This document shows, piece by piece, positions 24,517 to 32,930 of a stretch of 43,720 bases of DNA. The notes under the pieces were generated by a model, which was given only the letters and a program-made list of their open reading frames with translations, ran no database searches and was not told the origin of the DNA. This DNA comes from Planctomycetia bacterium (lineage in GTDB: Bacteria; Planctomycetota; UBA1135; GCA-002686595), in the NCBI GenBank assembly GCA_005778045.1, contig SXKQ01000144.1, positions 1 to 43,720 of the forward strand, in the 5' to 3' direction. The stretch's first letter is position 1, and each line of letters begins with the position of its first letter. A program made the translations under genes and the position numbers.

Positions 24517-25374
24517 TCAGTGTCCGCTCGCGACCGCGCGCTCCCCGGCGAGCACCGGGTACGGCAGGCGATTCTGCGGCGGAGGCAGCGGGCAGGTCGC
24601 GAAGGCCGTGAGGGAGCAAGGCGGATTCGTGGCGCGGTTGAAGTCGATCGTCGTGCAACCGCCCACCGGCACAGCGATGTCGAGGAAGCGTCCCGCACCG
24701 TAGGTCTCGCGGCCGTTGCTCGCGTCGCCGAACACCACGAACAGCCGTCCCTCGCTCCCCGCAGTCGCGACGAATCGCACCGACTCTCCCGAGAGCGTGA
24801 ACTCGAGCTCCGCCGCCACCGGCTGCTCCTCGACGAAGCCCGTGACATTCGTGATGGCCACCGTCGCCCCAAGCTCGGGCTCGATGGCCCGCGCGTCGAC
24901 GACCCGCATGGGGTCGTAGGCGAACAGCTCGATGCCAAGAAAACTCGTCCGCACCGGGCTCTGGCTGTCGCGCACTCGAAGTGCGAGACGTCCGTTGCGC
25001 CGCAGCAGCGTGAACGAGACGCTTCCGCTGCGAATCACGGAGGGCGTCCCGGCATCGTCCGCCACGAGGACCTCGTCGTCGCTCGCACCTGCGCGACGGA
25101 AGCGCACCTCGTCGCCGGCGACGGTCAGCGTGCCGACGAGCTCGTCCGCGCAGTTCTCGTAGCGATAGGTGACGCCTTCGCCGCATCCGATCGTCGCAGT
25201 TCCGTCGTCGAGGAAGTCAAGCCCCACGAGCGTGAGCCAGCCGTCCTCCGCGCGCAGCTTCTCGATCCGTGCCGCGTGCCAACGCGCGCGCTCGCCCTCG
25301 GCAGTCTCGGCCACGTCCACCGCAGCGCAACCACCGGCTTGCGCGATCGCTCCGAGCAAGAGAATCTCCCGCAT
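24517..25374 (-). CDS. DUF1684 protein, probable lipoprotein
   Basis: A 285-residue protein. The N-terminus MREILLLGAIAQAGGC ends in a lipobox-like AGGC (Cys16). The body follows DUF1684: RAEDGWLTLVGLDFLDDGTATIGCGE near residues 43-68, SFLGIELFAYDP in the middle, and near the end GCTTIDFNRATNPPCSLTAF followed by TCPLPPPQNRLPYPVLAGE, which is the family's most conserved block. The biochemical role of DUF1684 is not known. It lies on the same strand and close to the SGNH lipoprotein, and just downstream of the broken glycosyltransferase, so the three may once have formed an envelope-related unit. Confidence 0.85.
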   Translation of the reverse strand: MREILLLGAIAQAGGCAAVDVAETAEGERARWHAARIEKLRAEDGWLTLVGLDFLDDGTATIGCGEGVTYRYENCADELVGTLTVAGDEVRFRRAGASDDEVLVADDAGTPSVIRSGSVSFTLLRRNGRLALRVRDSQSPVRTSFLGIELFAYDPMRVVDARAIEPELGATVAITNVTGFVEEQPVAAELEFTLSGESVRFVATAGSEGRLFVVFGDASNGRETYGAGRFLDIAVPVGGCTTIDFNRATNPPCSLTAFATCPLPPPQNRLPYPVLAGERAVASGH

Positions 25375-25403
25375 CACTTCGGCAGGATACTCGCAGGCCC
25401 GGA

Positions 25404-26809
25404 TCAGCGCTCCCTGCGCCACAGCGAACGCTCGACGCGCTCCCGCGTCGGTCCTGCCTCGACGAGCACGAGGCGCTGCGAGAGCCGATGACTCGCGGCC
25501 CACGCATGGCCGGAGTCCCGATACACGACATGCGGCCGCGCGCCCGCCGGGAGAGTCTCCTCGGGGCGCGCCTCGATCCATGACCAGCTCGAGAGCGACG
25601 CGAGAATGTCCTCGCGCTCCCGCAGGTAGTGTCGCAACGGTGCGAGCTCGCACAGCTCGCTCGTCCCGGTGATCGAGACGACGCGATCCCCCTCGCGCCA
25701 CTCGCGAGCCAGCTCCTCGCAGGCGCTCGCGTAGTCCTCACGCAGGTTGCGCGAGCGCAGGACCAGCGCATGGGCGAACAAGGCGAGAGCCAAGGTCGTT
25801 CCGGTCGCGCCCAGCAGCCACGAGCGTCGAAACACGAGGCCGCAGGCCACGGCCAGCGCCGCGCCGGGCGTGGCCGCGATGAGGTAGCGCGACTGGAAGC
25901 CTCCCACCACCGTCGCCTGCGTAAGCAGCGTGAGCAGCATGGGCAAGCTGGCCGCGAGAAGCGCGGTGCGAGCGGCTCGCTGCGTGCGAGCGAGCCAGGC
26001 GCAGCACGCCAGCGCCCCCAGCACAGGGCCCCGAGCGCGTACACGAATCCGTGCCACTTCGCGGGCACAGCGTCCATTTCCACCGCGAACAGCCGCGGGC
26101 CGAGCTCGACCAGATCGCGAGCCGAGAGCTTGACGGTGTCTCCCCATTCCGACTGCATCTGCTCGCGCAGGGCGAAGACCAGCCACGGGACCCAGACGAG
26201 CATCCCGAGCGCCGCGCCGAAGGCCGCGTGCCGACGTTCCTTCCAGCTCGACCCGACCGCGAGCGTCAGGCCCGCGATGTACAGCCCGAGGCAATATGAT
26301 CCGAGGGCGAGTGCGGTCCCGAGGGCCACGACCGTCGCGCCGACGACGCGCCGCTCGCTCGCGAGGCAGCTGCTGAGGAACACCGGCATCGCGCCGAGTT
26401 CCACGAACGGGTACATGCGCACTTCCTGCGCCATCCAGACCTGATGCGGCGCCACGGCGAGCAGCCACACCGCGAGCACCGCGACGGCTCCGGATGTGAC
26501 GCGTTGCACCCACATCGCGAAGAGCACGAGCGTGGCGCACGACACAAGTGCTGGCAGCGTCCGCACCGCGGCATCGCTCTCGCCGAACAGCGCCATTCAG
26601 GCGCGAAACGCGAGGAACGACAGCGGCGGATGCCGATCCGCACGCAGAGTCGCGAGCGGGTCGTCAGCCAGCGCGACGGCCAGCGTGCCGCACTCGTCGA
26701 ACCACAGCGAATGCACGTCGAGCGCCGTGAGACGCAGCCAGAAGCCAGCCAGCAAGGCGAGGCCGAAGCCGAGAGTCTCGATCCGCGTCGGGCGCGCGCG
26801 CTCCGTCAT
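25404..26809 (-). pseudogene. Broken GT-C (family 39-like) glycosyltransferase: internal TGA and a frameshift
   Basis: The reading starts at ATG 26809 (MTERARPTRIETLGF) with a typical GT39 N-terminus: a first helix, SLWFDECGTLAVALADDP with the Asp-Glu pair, and DRHPPLSFLAFRA. It then meets TGA at 26597-26599, exactly where relatives have a Trp before M-A-L-F-G-E-S-D-A-A-V-R. The frame goes on to about 26023, where it must shift: ...FVYALGALCWG is nonsense beyond this point, while the other frame continues ...VLGALACCAWLART to the stop at 25404. Adding one G near 26021-26027 restores ALGALVLGALACC. Two independent lesions make a pseudogene more likely than one sequencing error, though both could be assembly faults. 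Restored, the product would be about 468 residues. Confidence 0.8.
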
Positions 26810-26827
26810 GCGCGCATCGTATCGGCC

Positions 26828-27193
26828 TCACTTCTGCCCGTCGCGCAGCCGTTGTCGAGCGACGATCGCGAGCCCGAGCCCGAAGGCCGGGGCGTGCGTG
26901 ATGGCCGTGAACAGCAGGCCGATCGGCCAGATCCCGAGGTCGCCGCCGCTCCGTGCCACCATCGCGATCCACTCACCGGCGGCGAACGCCGGGGCGATCC
27001 ACAGCGCGCCGCGCCAGCGGCGGCTGGCAGCGAGCGCACACGCGGCCGAGAGCAGCGGCAGCACGCCGAGGAAGTACAGCCCCAAGTCCCACGCTTCCCG
27101 CTCACCTGTCGCGGTAGAGATTCCCCACCAGAGGAGCGCTCCGAGGGCGACTGCGACGGACAGGATGACGAGTACGAATCCGCGTGCTTGCAT
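26828..27193 (-). CDS. Small polytopic membrane protein
   Basis: A 121-residue protein of unknown family with three to four membrane segments (VLVILSVAVALGALLWWG, LYFLGVLPLLSAACALAA, GALWIAPAFAAGEWIAMVA, IWPIGLLFTAITHAPAFGLGLAIVA) and a short basic tail. ATG 27193 (MQARGF) is preferred because it starts close to the first helix; earlier in-frame starts add a hydrophilic stretch. It sits 18 bases upstream of the broken glycosyltransferase on the same strand and may have been co-transcribed with it. Confidence 0.6.
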   Translation of the reverse strand: MQARGFVLVILSVAVALGALLWWGISTATGEREAWDLGLYFLGVLPLLSAACALAASRRWRGALWIAPAFAAGEWIAMVARSGGDLGIWPIGLLFTAITHAPAFGLGLAIVARQRLRDGQK

Positions 27194-27441
27194 GGGCTGA
27201 AGACCTCCGGGGACTACGGACGAGAGCATCGACTTGCGCTGCCTCGCCGCGAACTCAGTTCCGCAATCTGAGTCGATTCGCCGCAGTTGTCGACCCGCCT
27301 CCTCCCCCACGGATTCGGCCGTCCGCCCTAAGATGGACTCGCACGCAGCCCAGTCCTCGACGCTGCTCCATGTCGCCGGCCCCCGCCGGAACCACGGGCA
27401 CCACGGCGGGTTGCACTGCGGCTTCGATTCGCTCCGCGCCC

Positions 27442-28854
27442 ATGAAGAACCTGTCCCCCCTCACTCTCGGCCGCCATGCGCTGCGGTCGGTCGTCGCGAC
27501 TCTCGCTCTCGGCGTGCTGCTGGCGCCCTTCTCGCTCGCCCAGTGGACGACCCAGCCGGCCGTCGCCCCGCGCGTCCAGTACCGCACATTTCCGAGCGCG
27601 GCCGCCGGCGCGGTGGTCAGCTACCACGTCTGGACTCCGCCGGCTTACGACATGCAACCGACGCGGCGCTTCCCGGCCCTCTACTGGCTGCACGGATCCG
27701 GACCGCCGATCGCCGGCATACCCCAGCTCGCCTCGTGGTTCGACTCCGCGATCGCGCAGGGATTGATCCCGCCGATGATCGTGGTCTTCCCCAACGGCAT
27801 GCCGTCGTCCATGTGGTGCAACTCCAAGGACGGCACCGTGCCGATGGAGACGGTCGTGATCCAGGAACTCATTCCCGAGGTCGACCTGCGGTTCCGCACG
27901 GTCGCCACGCGTGCAGGGCGCGCCGTCGAGGGCTTCAGCATGGGCGGTCAGGGCGCCGGCCGCTTCGCCTTCAAGTTCCCGCACCTGTTCGCCGCCGCCT
28001 CGTTGCTTGGAGCAGGTCCGCTGCAGCTCGACTTCCTCGACGAGCCCCCGTGCAGCACGATCCCACTCGCGCAGCGCCTGGCGATCTACGACCTCGTGTG
28101 GGACAGCGACCCGGCCTACTACCTCGCACAGACGCCGCGCACACTCGCTGCGCAGGGCGTCGCCGCGATCCTCTCGAGCGGCGTCCGCCTGCGCATGGCG
28201 ACCGGACAGCTCGACTGCATGCTGGCCAATCACACACTCCTGCACGACGAGATGCTGGCGCTCGGCATCGAGCACGAGTGGACCACGCCTCCGGGCATCG
28301 ACCACGACTCGATCCCGCTGATGCAGGCGCTGGGTCCCCAGAACTGGGAGTTCTACCGACAGGCCTTCGCGCCGCCGGAGAGCGGCACGGCCTTCTGCCT
28401 CGGCAACGGCAGCGCCACGCCTTGTCCGTGCGGCAACTCCACGAGCGATGGCAGTGGCTGCGCGAGCTCGATCGGACGCGGAGCGCGCCTCGCGGGCTAC
28501 GGCTCGGCTTCGCTCTCGAACGACGCGTTCACGCTGTCCGTCTTCCCCGTGCCGAACACCTCGGTGCTCTTCTTTCAGGGCACAGACCAGCTCGGCAATG
28601 GAGCAGGCCTTGTGTTCGGCGACGGTCTGCGCTGCGCGGGCGGCTCCGTGATTCGGCTGGGGGCCAAGCTGCCAGTGGGCAACTTCGCGCAGTACTCCTC
28701 GACCACGGACACGCCGATCTCGGTCAAGGGCATGGTGCCCGCCCTCGGCGCCACGCGCTCGTATCAGGTCTGGTACCGCAACCCGAATCCGACTTGGTGC
28801 ACCTCCGACACGTTCAACCTCTCGAACGGCTGGACGGTGACGTGGACACCGTGA
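27442..28854 (+). CDS. Secreted esterase (feruloyl-esterase/esterase D-like) with C-terminal planctomycete module
   Basis: A 470-residue exported protein. The signal ends SLA/Q34. The alpha/beta hydrolase spans residues 45-310: YHVWTPPAYD, FPALYWLHGSGP, PPMIVVFPNGMPSSMW, the nucleophile Ser166 in VEGFSMGGQGAGRF, a likely Asp258 (GQLDCM) and His288 (GIDHDSI). This is the layout of the esterase-D/feruloyl esterase group, which cut ester-linked groups from polysaccharides. From residue 317 a separate module begins with FCLGNGSATPCPCGN, then GCASSIGRGARLAGYG, VLFFQG, FGDGLRCAGG, SYQVWYRNPNP and the end FNLSNGWTVTWTP; the cysteines suggest disulfides. No clear ribosome site precedes ATG 27442, but this start alone gives a proper signal. 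Confidence 0.85.
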   Translation: MKNLSPLTLGRHALRSVVATLALGVLLAPFSLAQWTTQPAVAPRVQYRTFPSAAAGAVVSYHVWTPPAYDMQPTRRFPALYWLHGSGPPIAGIPQLASWFDSAIAQGLIPPMIVVFPNGMPSSMWCNSKDGTVPMETVVIQELIPEVDLRFRTVATRAGRAVEGFSMGGQGAGRFAFKFPHLFAAASLLGAGPLQLDFLDEPPCSTIPLAQRLAIYDLVWDSDPAYYLAQTPRTLAAQGVAAILSSGVRLRMATGQLDCMLANHTLLHDEMLALGIEHEWTTPPGIDHDSIPLMQALGPQNWEFYRQAFAPPESGTAFCLGNGSATPCPCGNSTSDGSGCASSIGRGARLAGYGSASLSNDAFTLSVFPVPNTSVLFFQGTDQLGNGAGLVFGDGLRCAGGSVIRLGAKLPVGNFAQYSSTTDTPISVKGMVPALGATRSYQVWYRNPNPTWCTSDTFNLSNGWTVTWTP

Positions 28855-28864
28855 GACGCCGCGC

Positions 28865-29608
28865 CTAGCGGCCGAGCGCGTCGAGCTCGCGCGTGATCGC
28901 GCGACCGAGCAAGGCGTCGCCGGCATCCGAGAGGTGCCAGCCATCGCCGGCGTGCACGTCGGGCCGCAGCCCACCATCCGGGGCAAGCAGCTCGCTCACG
29001 TCGACGCGTCGCAAGCCCGGGCGCGCGGCACAGCAGGCGGCGAGCAAGTAGTCGAGCCGAGCGATGCGCTCGTTGCTCAGGTAAGGCCGCTCCCGGATCG
29101 CCTCGCAATGCTCGTCGACTGGCAGGATCGGCAGCGCGACGACCTCGACGCTCGCGGGCAGCGCAGCGAGGACCGCCGCGTAGTCGCGCACGATGGCTTT
29201 CGGATCGCGGTACTTCAGGTCATTGGCGCCGACCCCGAGCACGATCATGCCCGCGCGCTCGACGCAGGGCACGAGCGCCAGCCCTTCGAGCAGGGTGCTC
29301 GCGGTCGTGCCTCCCAAGGCGAACGAATGCACCTCGCGCCCCAGCTGCGCGGTTCCCAGATCCTGAAGCAGGCTGTCGCCGAGCACGACCACCGCGCCCA
29401 TCGGCACAAGGCGGTCACGCTCAGGCCACTGCAACATCGCCTGATAGAGGGCGACGTTGCGCTCCTCCGGCGGAGCGAGACCGAGCGTCTTGCGCGCCAG
29501 CGGGATGAAGTTCGTCTTGACGAAGGCGAAGGCGAGCACCGCGTGGAGAGCCACGACATACGCGAGCACGATCAGCACCGTGCGCCGTCGCAACGTGACC
29601 GGCTTCAC
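28865..29608 (-). CDS. Membrane-anchored SGNH hydrolase, partner of the acyltransferase
   Basis: A 247-residue protein with one N-terminal membrane segment (residues 10-30) and an SGNH domain: VVVLGDSLLQDLG with Ser79, FALGGTTAST with Gly99, VLGVGANDLKYRD with Asn129, and GDGWHLSDAGDALLG with Asp222 and His225. GTG 29608 overlaps the TGA of the acyltransferase-3 gene (GTGA), so the two are translated together. Acyltransferase-3 proteins are often fused to SGNH domains (OafA type) and together O-acetylate surface glycans; here the same pair is split into two proteins. That is an inference from context. The stop lies 10 bases from the end of the convergent esterase. Confidence 0.87.
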   Translation of the reverse strand: MKPVTLRRRTVLIVLAYVVALHAVLAFAFVKTNFIPLARKTLGLAPPEERNVALYQAMLQWPERDRLVPMGAVVVLGDSLLQDLGTAQLGREVHSFALGGTTASTLLEGLALVPCVERAGMIVLGVGANDLKYRDPKAIVRDYAAVLAALPASVEVVALPILPVDEHCEAIRERPYLSNERIARLDYLLAACCAARPGLRRVDVSELLAPDGGLRPDVHAGDGWHLSDAGDALLGRAITRELDALGR

Positions 29609-30678
29609 GACAGCGCCCCCTGCGGTCGCCCCGTGGCGCGGGCCCACAACCGGCGTGCGGCCGCCATCAGCGGGTGTTCGAGCCACATCGAGACCAGCAC
29701 CCCTCCGACGAGCCCGACCACGACCAGCAGCACATGCTGGACGTGAGCATCGAGTCCGGTCCCGCCGACACGCACAAGGAGCTTGTAGGCGATCCCGATG
29801 CACAAAAGGTGCACGAGGTAGATCGAGTACGAGGCCTTGCCGAGGATGGCGAGCAGGCGCGGCACCTGAAAACCCTTCACGCGCTCGCCCTCGACGATGC
29901 CGACCACGAAGAGCCACGCGGTGAGACCGTACAGCAGGCGGGCCATGTCGTCGTAGCCGTCGACGAGGCCGCGGCTCTCAGCGATCCCGACCGCGAGAAA
30001 CGCGCTCGCCCCAATCAGCGCGAGCAAGCGGGGCACCGGCACGCGCGTGCGTCGTGCCACCCACGCAGCCGCCATGCCCAGCATGAACTGCAAGTTGTAA
30101 GACGAGAGCCCCACGCGTACGAGGCTGTGCTCAGGGCGCTCGAGAACACCGGTGACGACAGCGAGCACCCACGCCATCCAGGCGACGAACAGCGCGATGC
30201 CCAACGATCGAGAAACGAGCAACGCCGCGAAGAGGACGTAGAACAGCATCTCCTGCTGCAAGGTCCACGCCACGCCGACGATCGGCTGCTCGGCGGTGGG
30301 CAGCAGTGCCACGTTGGCGAGCACCGTCCCTGCATCGGGGAGAGGCGCGTGCGAGCCAAGGACCGCGAGGGCGAAGTACGCCGCGAGCACGGGCCAGTAG
30401 AGCGGGAAGATGCGCGTGCAGCGTCGCTCCGCGTAGCGCGGCAGCGCCGCTCTCACGCCGACGTCTTCCCAGTGCGCGTACAGAATGATGAAGCCTGACA
30501 GCACGAAGAAGAAGTCGACGCCCGCGTGACCGAACTTCTCGAGCCCCGCGGCCCATGGAAGCCCGAGTCCATTCCGGTCGAGGTGCCGCGCCGCGTGGTA
30601 CACGACCACCATCGCCGCCGCGATCCCGCGCGCCGCATCGATGCCCTGCAGCTTGTGCTTCGCCGTGCTCGCGCTCAC
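29605..30678 (-). CDS. Acyltransferase family 3 (OafA/YrhL-type) membrane protein
   Basis: A 357-residue protein with about ten membrane helices and a GTG start at 30678. Family blocks are clear: LQGIDAARGIAAAMVVVYHAARH with Arg17 and His28, HAGVDFFFVLSGFIILYAHW, YAERRCTRIFPLYW, GVAWTLQQEMLFYVLFAALL, and KASYSIYLVHLLC near the C-terminus. These enzymes carry acyl groups across the inner membrane onto sugars, for example on O-antigen, peptidoglycan or exopolysaccharide. There is no fused SGNH domain, but an SGNH protein is coupled immediately downstream and can supply that part. The glycan target is unknown. Confidence 0.9.
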   Translation of the reverse strand: MSASTAKHKLQGIDAARGIAAAMVVVYHAARHLDRNGLGLPWAAGLEKFGHAGVDFFFVLSGFIILYAHWEDVGVRAALPRYAERRCTRIFPLYWPVLAAYFALAVLGSHAPLPDAGTVLANVALLPTAEQPIVGVAWTLQQEMLFYVLFAALLVSRSLGIALFVAWMAWVLAVVTGVLERPEHSLVRVGLSSYNLQFMLGMAAAWVARRTRVPVPRLLALIGASAFLAVGIAESRGLVDGYDDMARLLYGLTAWLFVVGIVEGERVKGFQVPRLLAILGKASYSIYLVHLLCIGIAYKLLVRVGGTGLDAHVQHVLLVVVGLVGGVLVSMWLEHPLMAAARRLWARATGRPQGALS

Positions 30679-30733
30679 GTGGTCCGTCGCCTTTTTGCGG
30701 CGCGCAAGAGAGCATAGCGCGCGCGCATTGCGC

Positions 30734-31459
30734 TCACTGCACCGGTCGCCAAGTGTTTCCGTCCGCCGCCGGTAGTCCGCGCGCGAATCCCGCGCTCATG
30801 TCGCCAGCCGAAGCGAACGCCGCGTCGAAGTCAGGGCCGTTGCCGAGGTCCGAGTACTGCGTCGCGCCTCGATTCGGCGTCTCGAGGATCACGCCCTCCT
30901 GGTTCACGAAGAACGCGCGCGAACCGGTGGACCCGGCGCGCACGGGCCATGCATACGCGCAGAAGCGCGTCTCGCAGGCATTCGGGTCGGGGTACGGTCC
31001 GGCGAGCTTGCCGCCGTTGCCGTCCTCCGCGAGTCCCATCATCGGTGCGTTGCCAGAGCCGGGCAGCCAGATCTGGAACACGTAGCCGGAGTGCGTGACC
31101 ACGGACTGCGCCACTTGCCCCATCGAGGGCAGCAGGGGCGAAGGGTTGATCTCGTGCGTGCCTGCGATGCCCGCCGCCGGAGAGCCCGCGACCGACATGC
31201 GCGCGGGCCGCGTCCCGGTGAGCTCGCCGAGGTAGCCGAATTCTCCTTGCCCATCCGAGTCCGTGTCGATCGAACCTGCCGACTGCAACGACACCTGCGC
31301 GCCCACGATGGAGCGCATCACGGTGATCGCGCTCGTCTCGTTAGCGCTGCGGCGCGCCGCGAGGAAGCGCGGCACGGCGAAGCCGACGAGCACAGAAATG
31401 ATGGCTACGACGATCATCAGCTCCACGAGAGTGAAGCCTGACAGCTTTCGATTCGACAT
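30734..31459 (-). CDS. Type IV pilin-like / pseudopilin protein
   Basis: A 241-residue protein with a classical class III prepilin N-terminus: the short basic leader MSNRKLSG, then FTLVELMIVVAIISVLVGFAVPRFLAAR, with Glu5 of the mature form. It should be cut and N-methylated by a prepilin peptidase. The globular part (AGTHEINPSPLLPS, YVFQIWLPG, FCAYAWPVRAGSTGSRAFFVNQEGVILE) resembles the planctomycete pseudopilins of about 200-250 residues that accompany type II secretion or type IV pili. No other pilus gene is adjacent. ATG 31459 gives a normal eight-residue leader; it is preceded by AAA and a run of eight C on the coding strand and has no visible ribosome site. Confidence 0.85.
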   Translation of the reverse strand: MSNRKLSGFTLVELMIVVAIISVLVGFAVPRFLAARRSANETSAITVMRSIVGAQVSLQSAGSIDTDSDGQGEFGYLGELTGTRPARMSVAGSPAAGIAGTHEINPSPLLPSMGQVAQSVVTHSGYVFQIWLPGSGNAPMMGLAEDGNGGKLAGPYPDPNACETRFCAYAWPVRAGSTGSRAFFVNQEGVILETPNRGATQYSDLGNGPDFDAAFASAGDMSAGFARGLPAADGNTWRPVQ

Positions 31460-31585
31460 TTTGGGGGGGGCGTCCCGGGCGTCCCGCATGGGGTCGCTTG
31501 TGCTACGGGGGCGCGCGTTCGTCGACGTGACAGGGCTGCCGTCTGAAGCCAAGACCGTGTTGGCCGTCGCTATTCGAGCGTGCAG

Positions 31586-32890
31586 CTAGCGCACGGTGCA
31601 GTGGCCAAGTCGAGCCGGAAGCTCTTTCCAACTCTCGATACCGAGCACGGACAGCGCGGCGGCATGGGCCGCGGCCTCCCGCGGCGTGGCGGTGTCACGG
31701 AACACGTCGTAGAGCGCCGTGCGCCGCTCCGGCGTACAGATCGACTCGTCCTTGCGCGTCCACAGACCGAAGCGCAGTCCGCCCTCGTGGGCATGGTCGA
31801 CGTGACGGCTCAAGTGGAAGGCGTCGATCGAGGGCTCGAGCTGCACCGCATGCCACGCAGCTGCATAGGCAGCAGCCTGCAGCTTCTCGCCCACTTCGCC
31901 GTCCGCGCGGTGAAAGCCCTGCTCGGAGAGGATCACGCGTCGCGGCGTACCGGCGTGGAGCATGTCCTCGCGCCGCAGGAAGCGCGTCAGCACGGGCAGG
32001 TTGCGAAACGTGATGCGCGGAGCGGCATCGTCGTCGGGCGCACTCGCGTCGTCCCAGAAGGCGCAGTCGAACAGATCTTCCGGATACGGGTGGTACGCCA
32101 TGTGCCACGGAAAATCGCCCCGCTCGCGCGCCAGCGATGCGAAGCGCAGCAGGAACTCACGACCCGGAAAGCCCTGCTGCTCGCTGGCCGCCGGATAGCG
32201 GATCGACCAGTGATGCTCGAGCGACACGTACACGCGAGCGTGCGCGCGCTCGCGCGTCACCGAGTCGTGCACCAGTCGCACGAAGTCCTCGTACGCGCGT
32301 GCGACCTGCTCGAGAGATGCGGGGCCCATGTGAAACCACCAGTGGTGGGAATTCACCTCGTTGCCGACGATCCAGCCCCACACGCTGCCGTTCGACGACG
32401 TGCCGCTCCAACGGCGTGCCATGCAAGCGAGCGCGGCCGCGTGCCAAGCGCGCGATTCGTCCGTCGCGAGATTGGGCGCACAGATCCCGTTGGGTGCGCG
32501 TGCCTCGCGGCGAGGATCGAGCAGGAACGTGTCCTTGCCCGCGTCTCCGCTCGCGATCGAGAGCAGGATCAGCGAGACGACCACACCCTTCTCGGAGAGC
32601 GGCTGGATTTCACGGTCGAGCGCCTCGAGGTAGGCGCGGTCGAAGCGCCACGTTCGGCCACCGTGCTCGAACGACAATGTCGACTGGTCCGCGGCCCGCG
32701 CATGCAGCTGCGACAGGTTCACGTTCAGTACCGCGTGGGCAATTCCAAGCTCGAGCGCGTCCTCGACCATCTGCACCTGCAGGCCCTTGCGACTCGCCGG
32801 TGTCGGGTGAAGCGCGGAATCTCCATCGGCGAACCCGCTGGGCGAGGCGAGCAGCCAAGCGAGCGTCACGATCCAGAGTCGGAAGGGCAT
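31586..32890 (-). CDS. DUF5722 family secreted protein, glycoside-hydrolase-like
   Basis: A 434-residue exported protein with a signal of about 21 residues (MPFRLWIVTLAWLLASPSGF). It fits DUF5722, a TIM-barrel family found with polysaccharide-degrading genes: GIAHAVLNVNLSQL, YLEALDREIQPLSEKGVVVSLILL, WGWIVGNEVNSHHWWFHMG with Glu178, DFPWHMAYHPYPEDLF, and RRVILSEQGFH with Glu323. The N-E pair on strand 4 and the later Glu on strand 7 match the catalytic pair of clan GH-A glycosidases, so glycan hydrolysis is likely but not proven for the family. It diverges from the SRPBCC gene with 40 bases between starts. Confidence 0.8.
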   Translation of the reverse strand: MPFRLWIVTLAWLLASPSGFADGDSALHPTPASRKGLQVQMVEDALELGIAHAVLNVNLSQLHARAADQSTLSFEHGGRTWRFDRAYLEALDREIQPLSEKGVVVSLILLSIASGDAGKDTFLLDPRREARAPNGICAPNLATDESRAWHAAALACMARRWSGTSSNGSVWGWIVGNEVNSHHWWFHMGPASLEQVARAYEDFVRLVHDSVTRERAHARVYVSLEHHWSIRYPAASEQQGFPGREFLLRFASLARERGDFPWHMAYHPYPEDLFDCAFWDDASAPDDDAAPRITFRNLPVLTRFLRREDMLHAGTPRRVILSEQGFHRADGEVGEKLQAAAYAAAWHAVQLEPSIDAFHLSRHVDHAHEGGLRFGLWTRKDESICTPERRTALYDVFRDTATPREAAAHAAALSVLGIESWKELPARLGHCTVR

Positions 32891-32930
32891 GGCGTGGATT
32901 CTAGCTGATCGCGGCGCTAACGTCCGAAGC

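Noticed and set aside
26597..26599. TGA read as Trp (recoded UGA) in the glycosyltransferase.
   Set aside because: TGA is a normal stop throughout the window, including ATGA and GTGA overlaps, and the same gene also needs a frameshift repair.
31463..31490. Tandem GGGCGTCCC repeats as a CRISPR-like or satellite array.
   Set aside because: Only two short copies; no spacer pattern.
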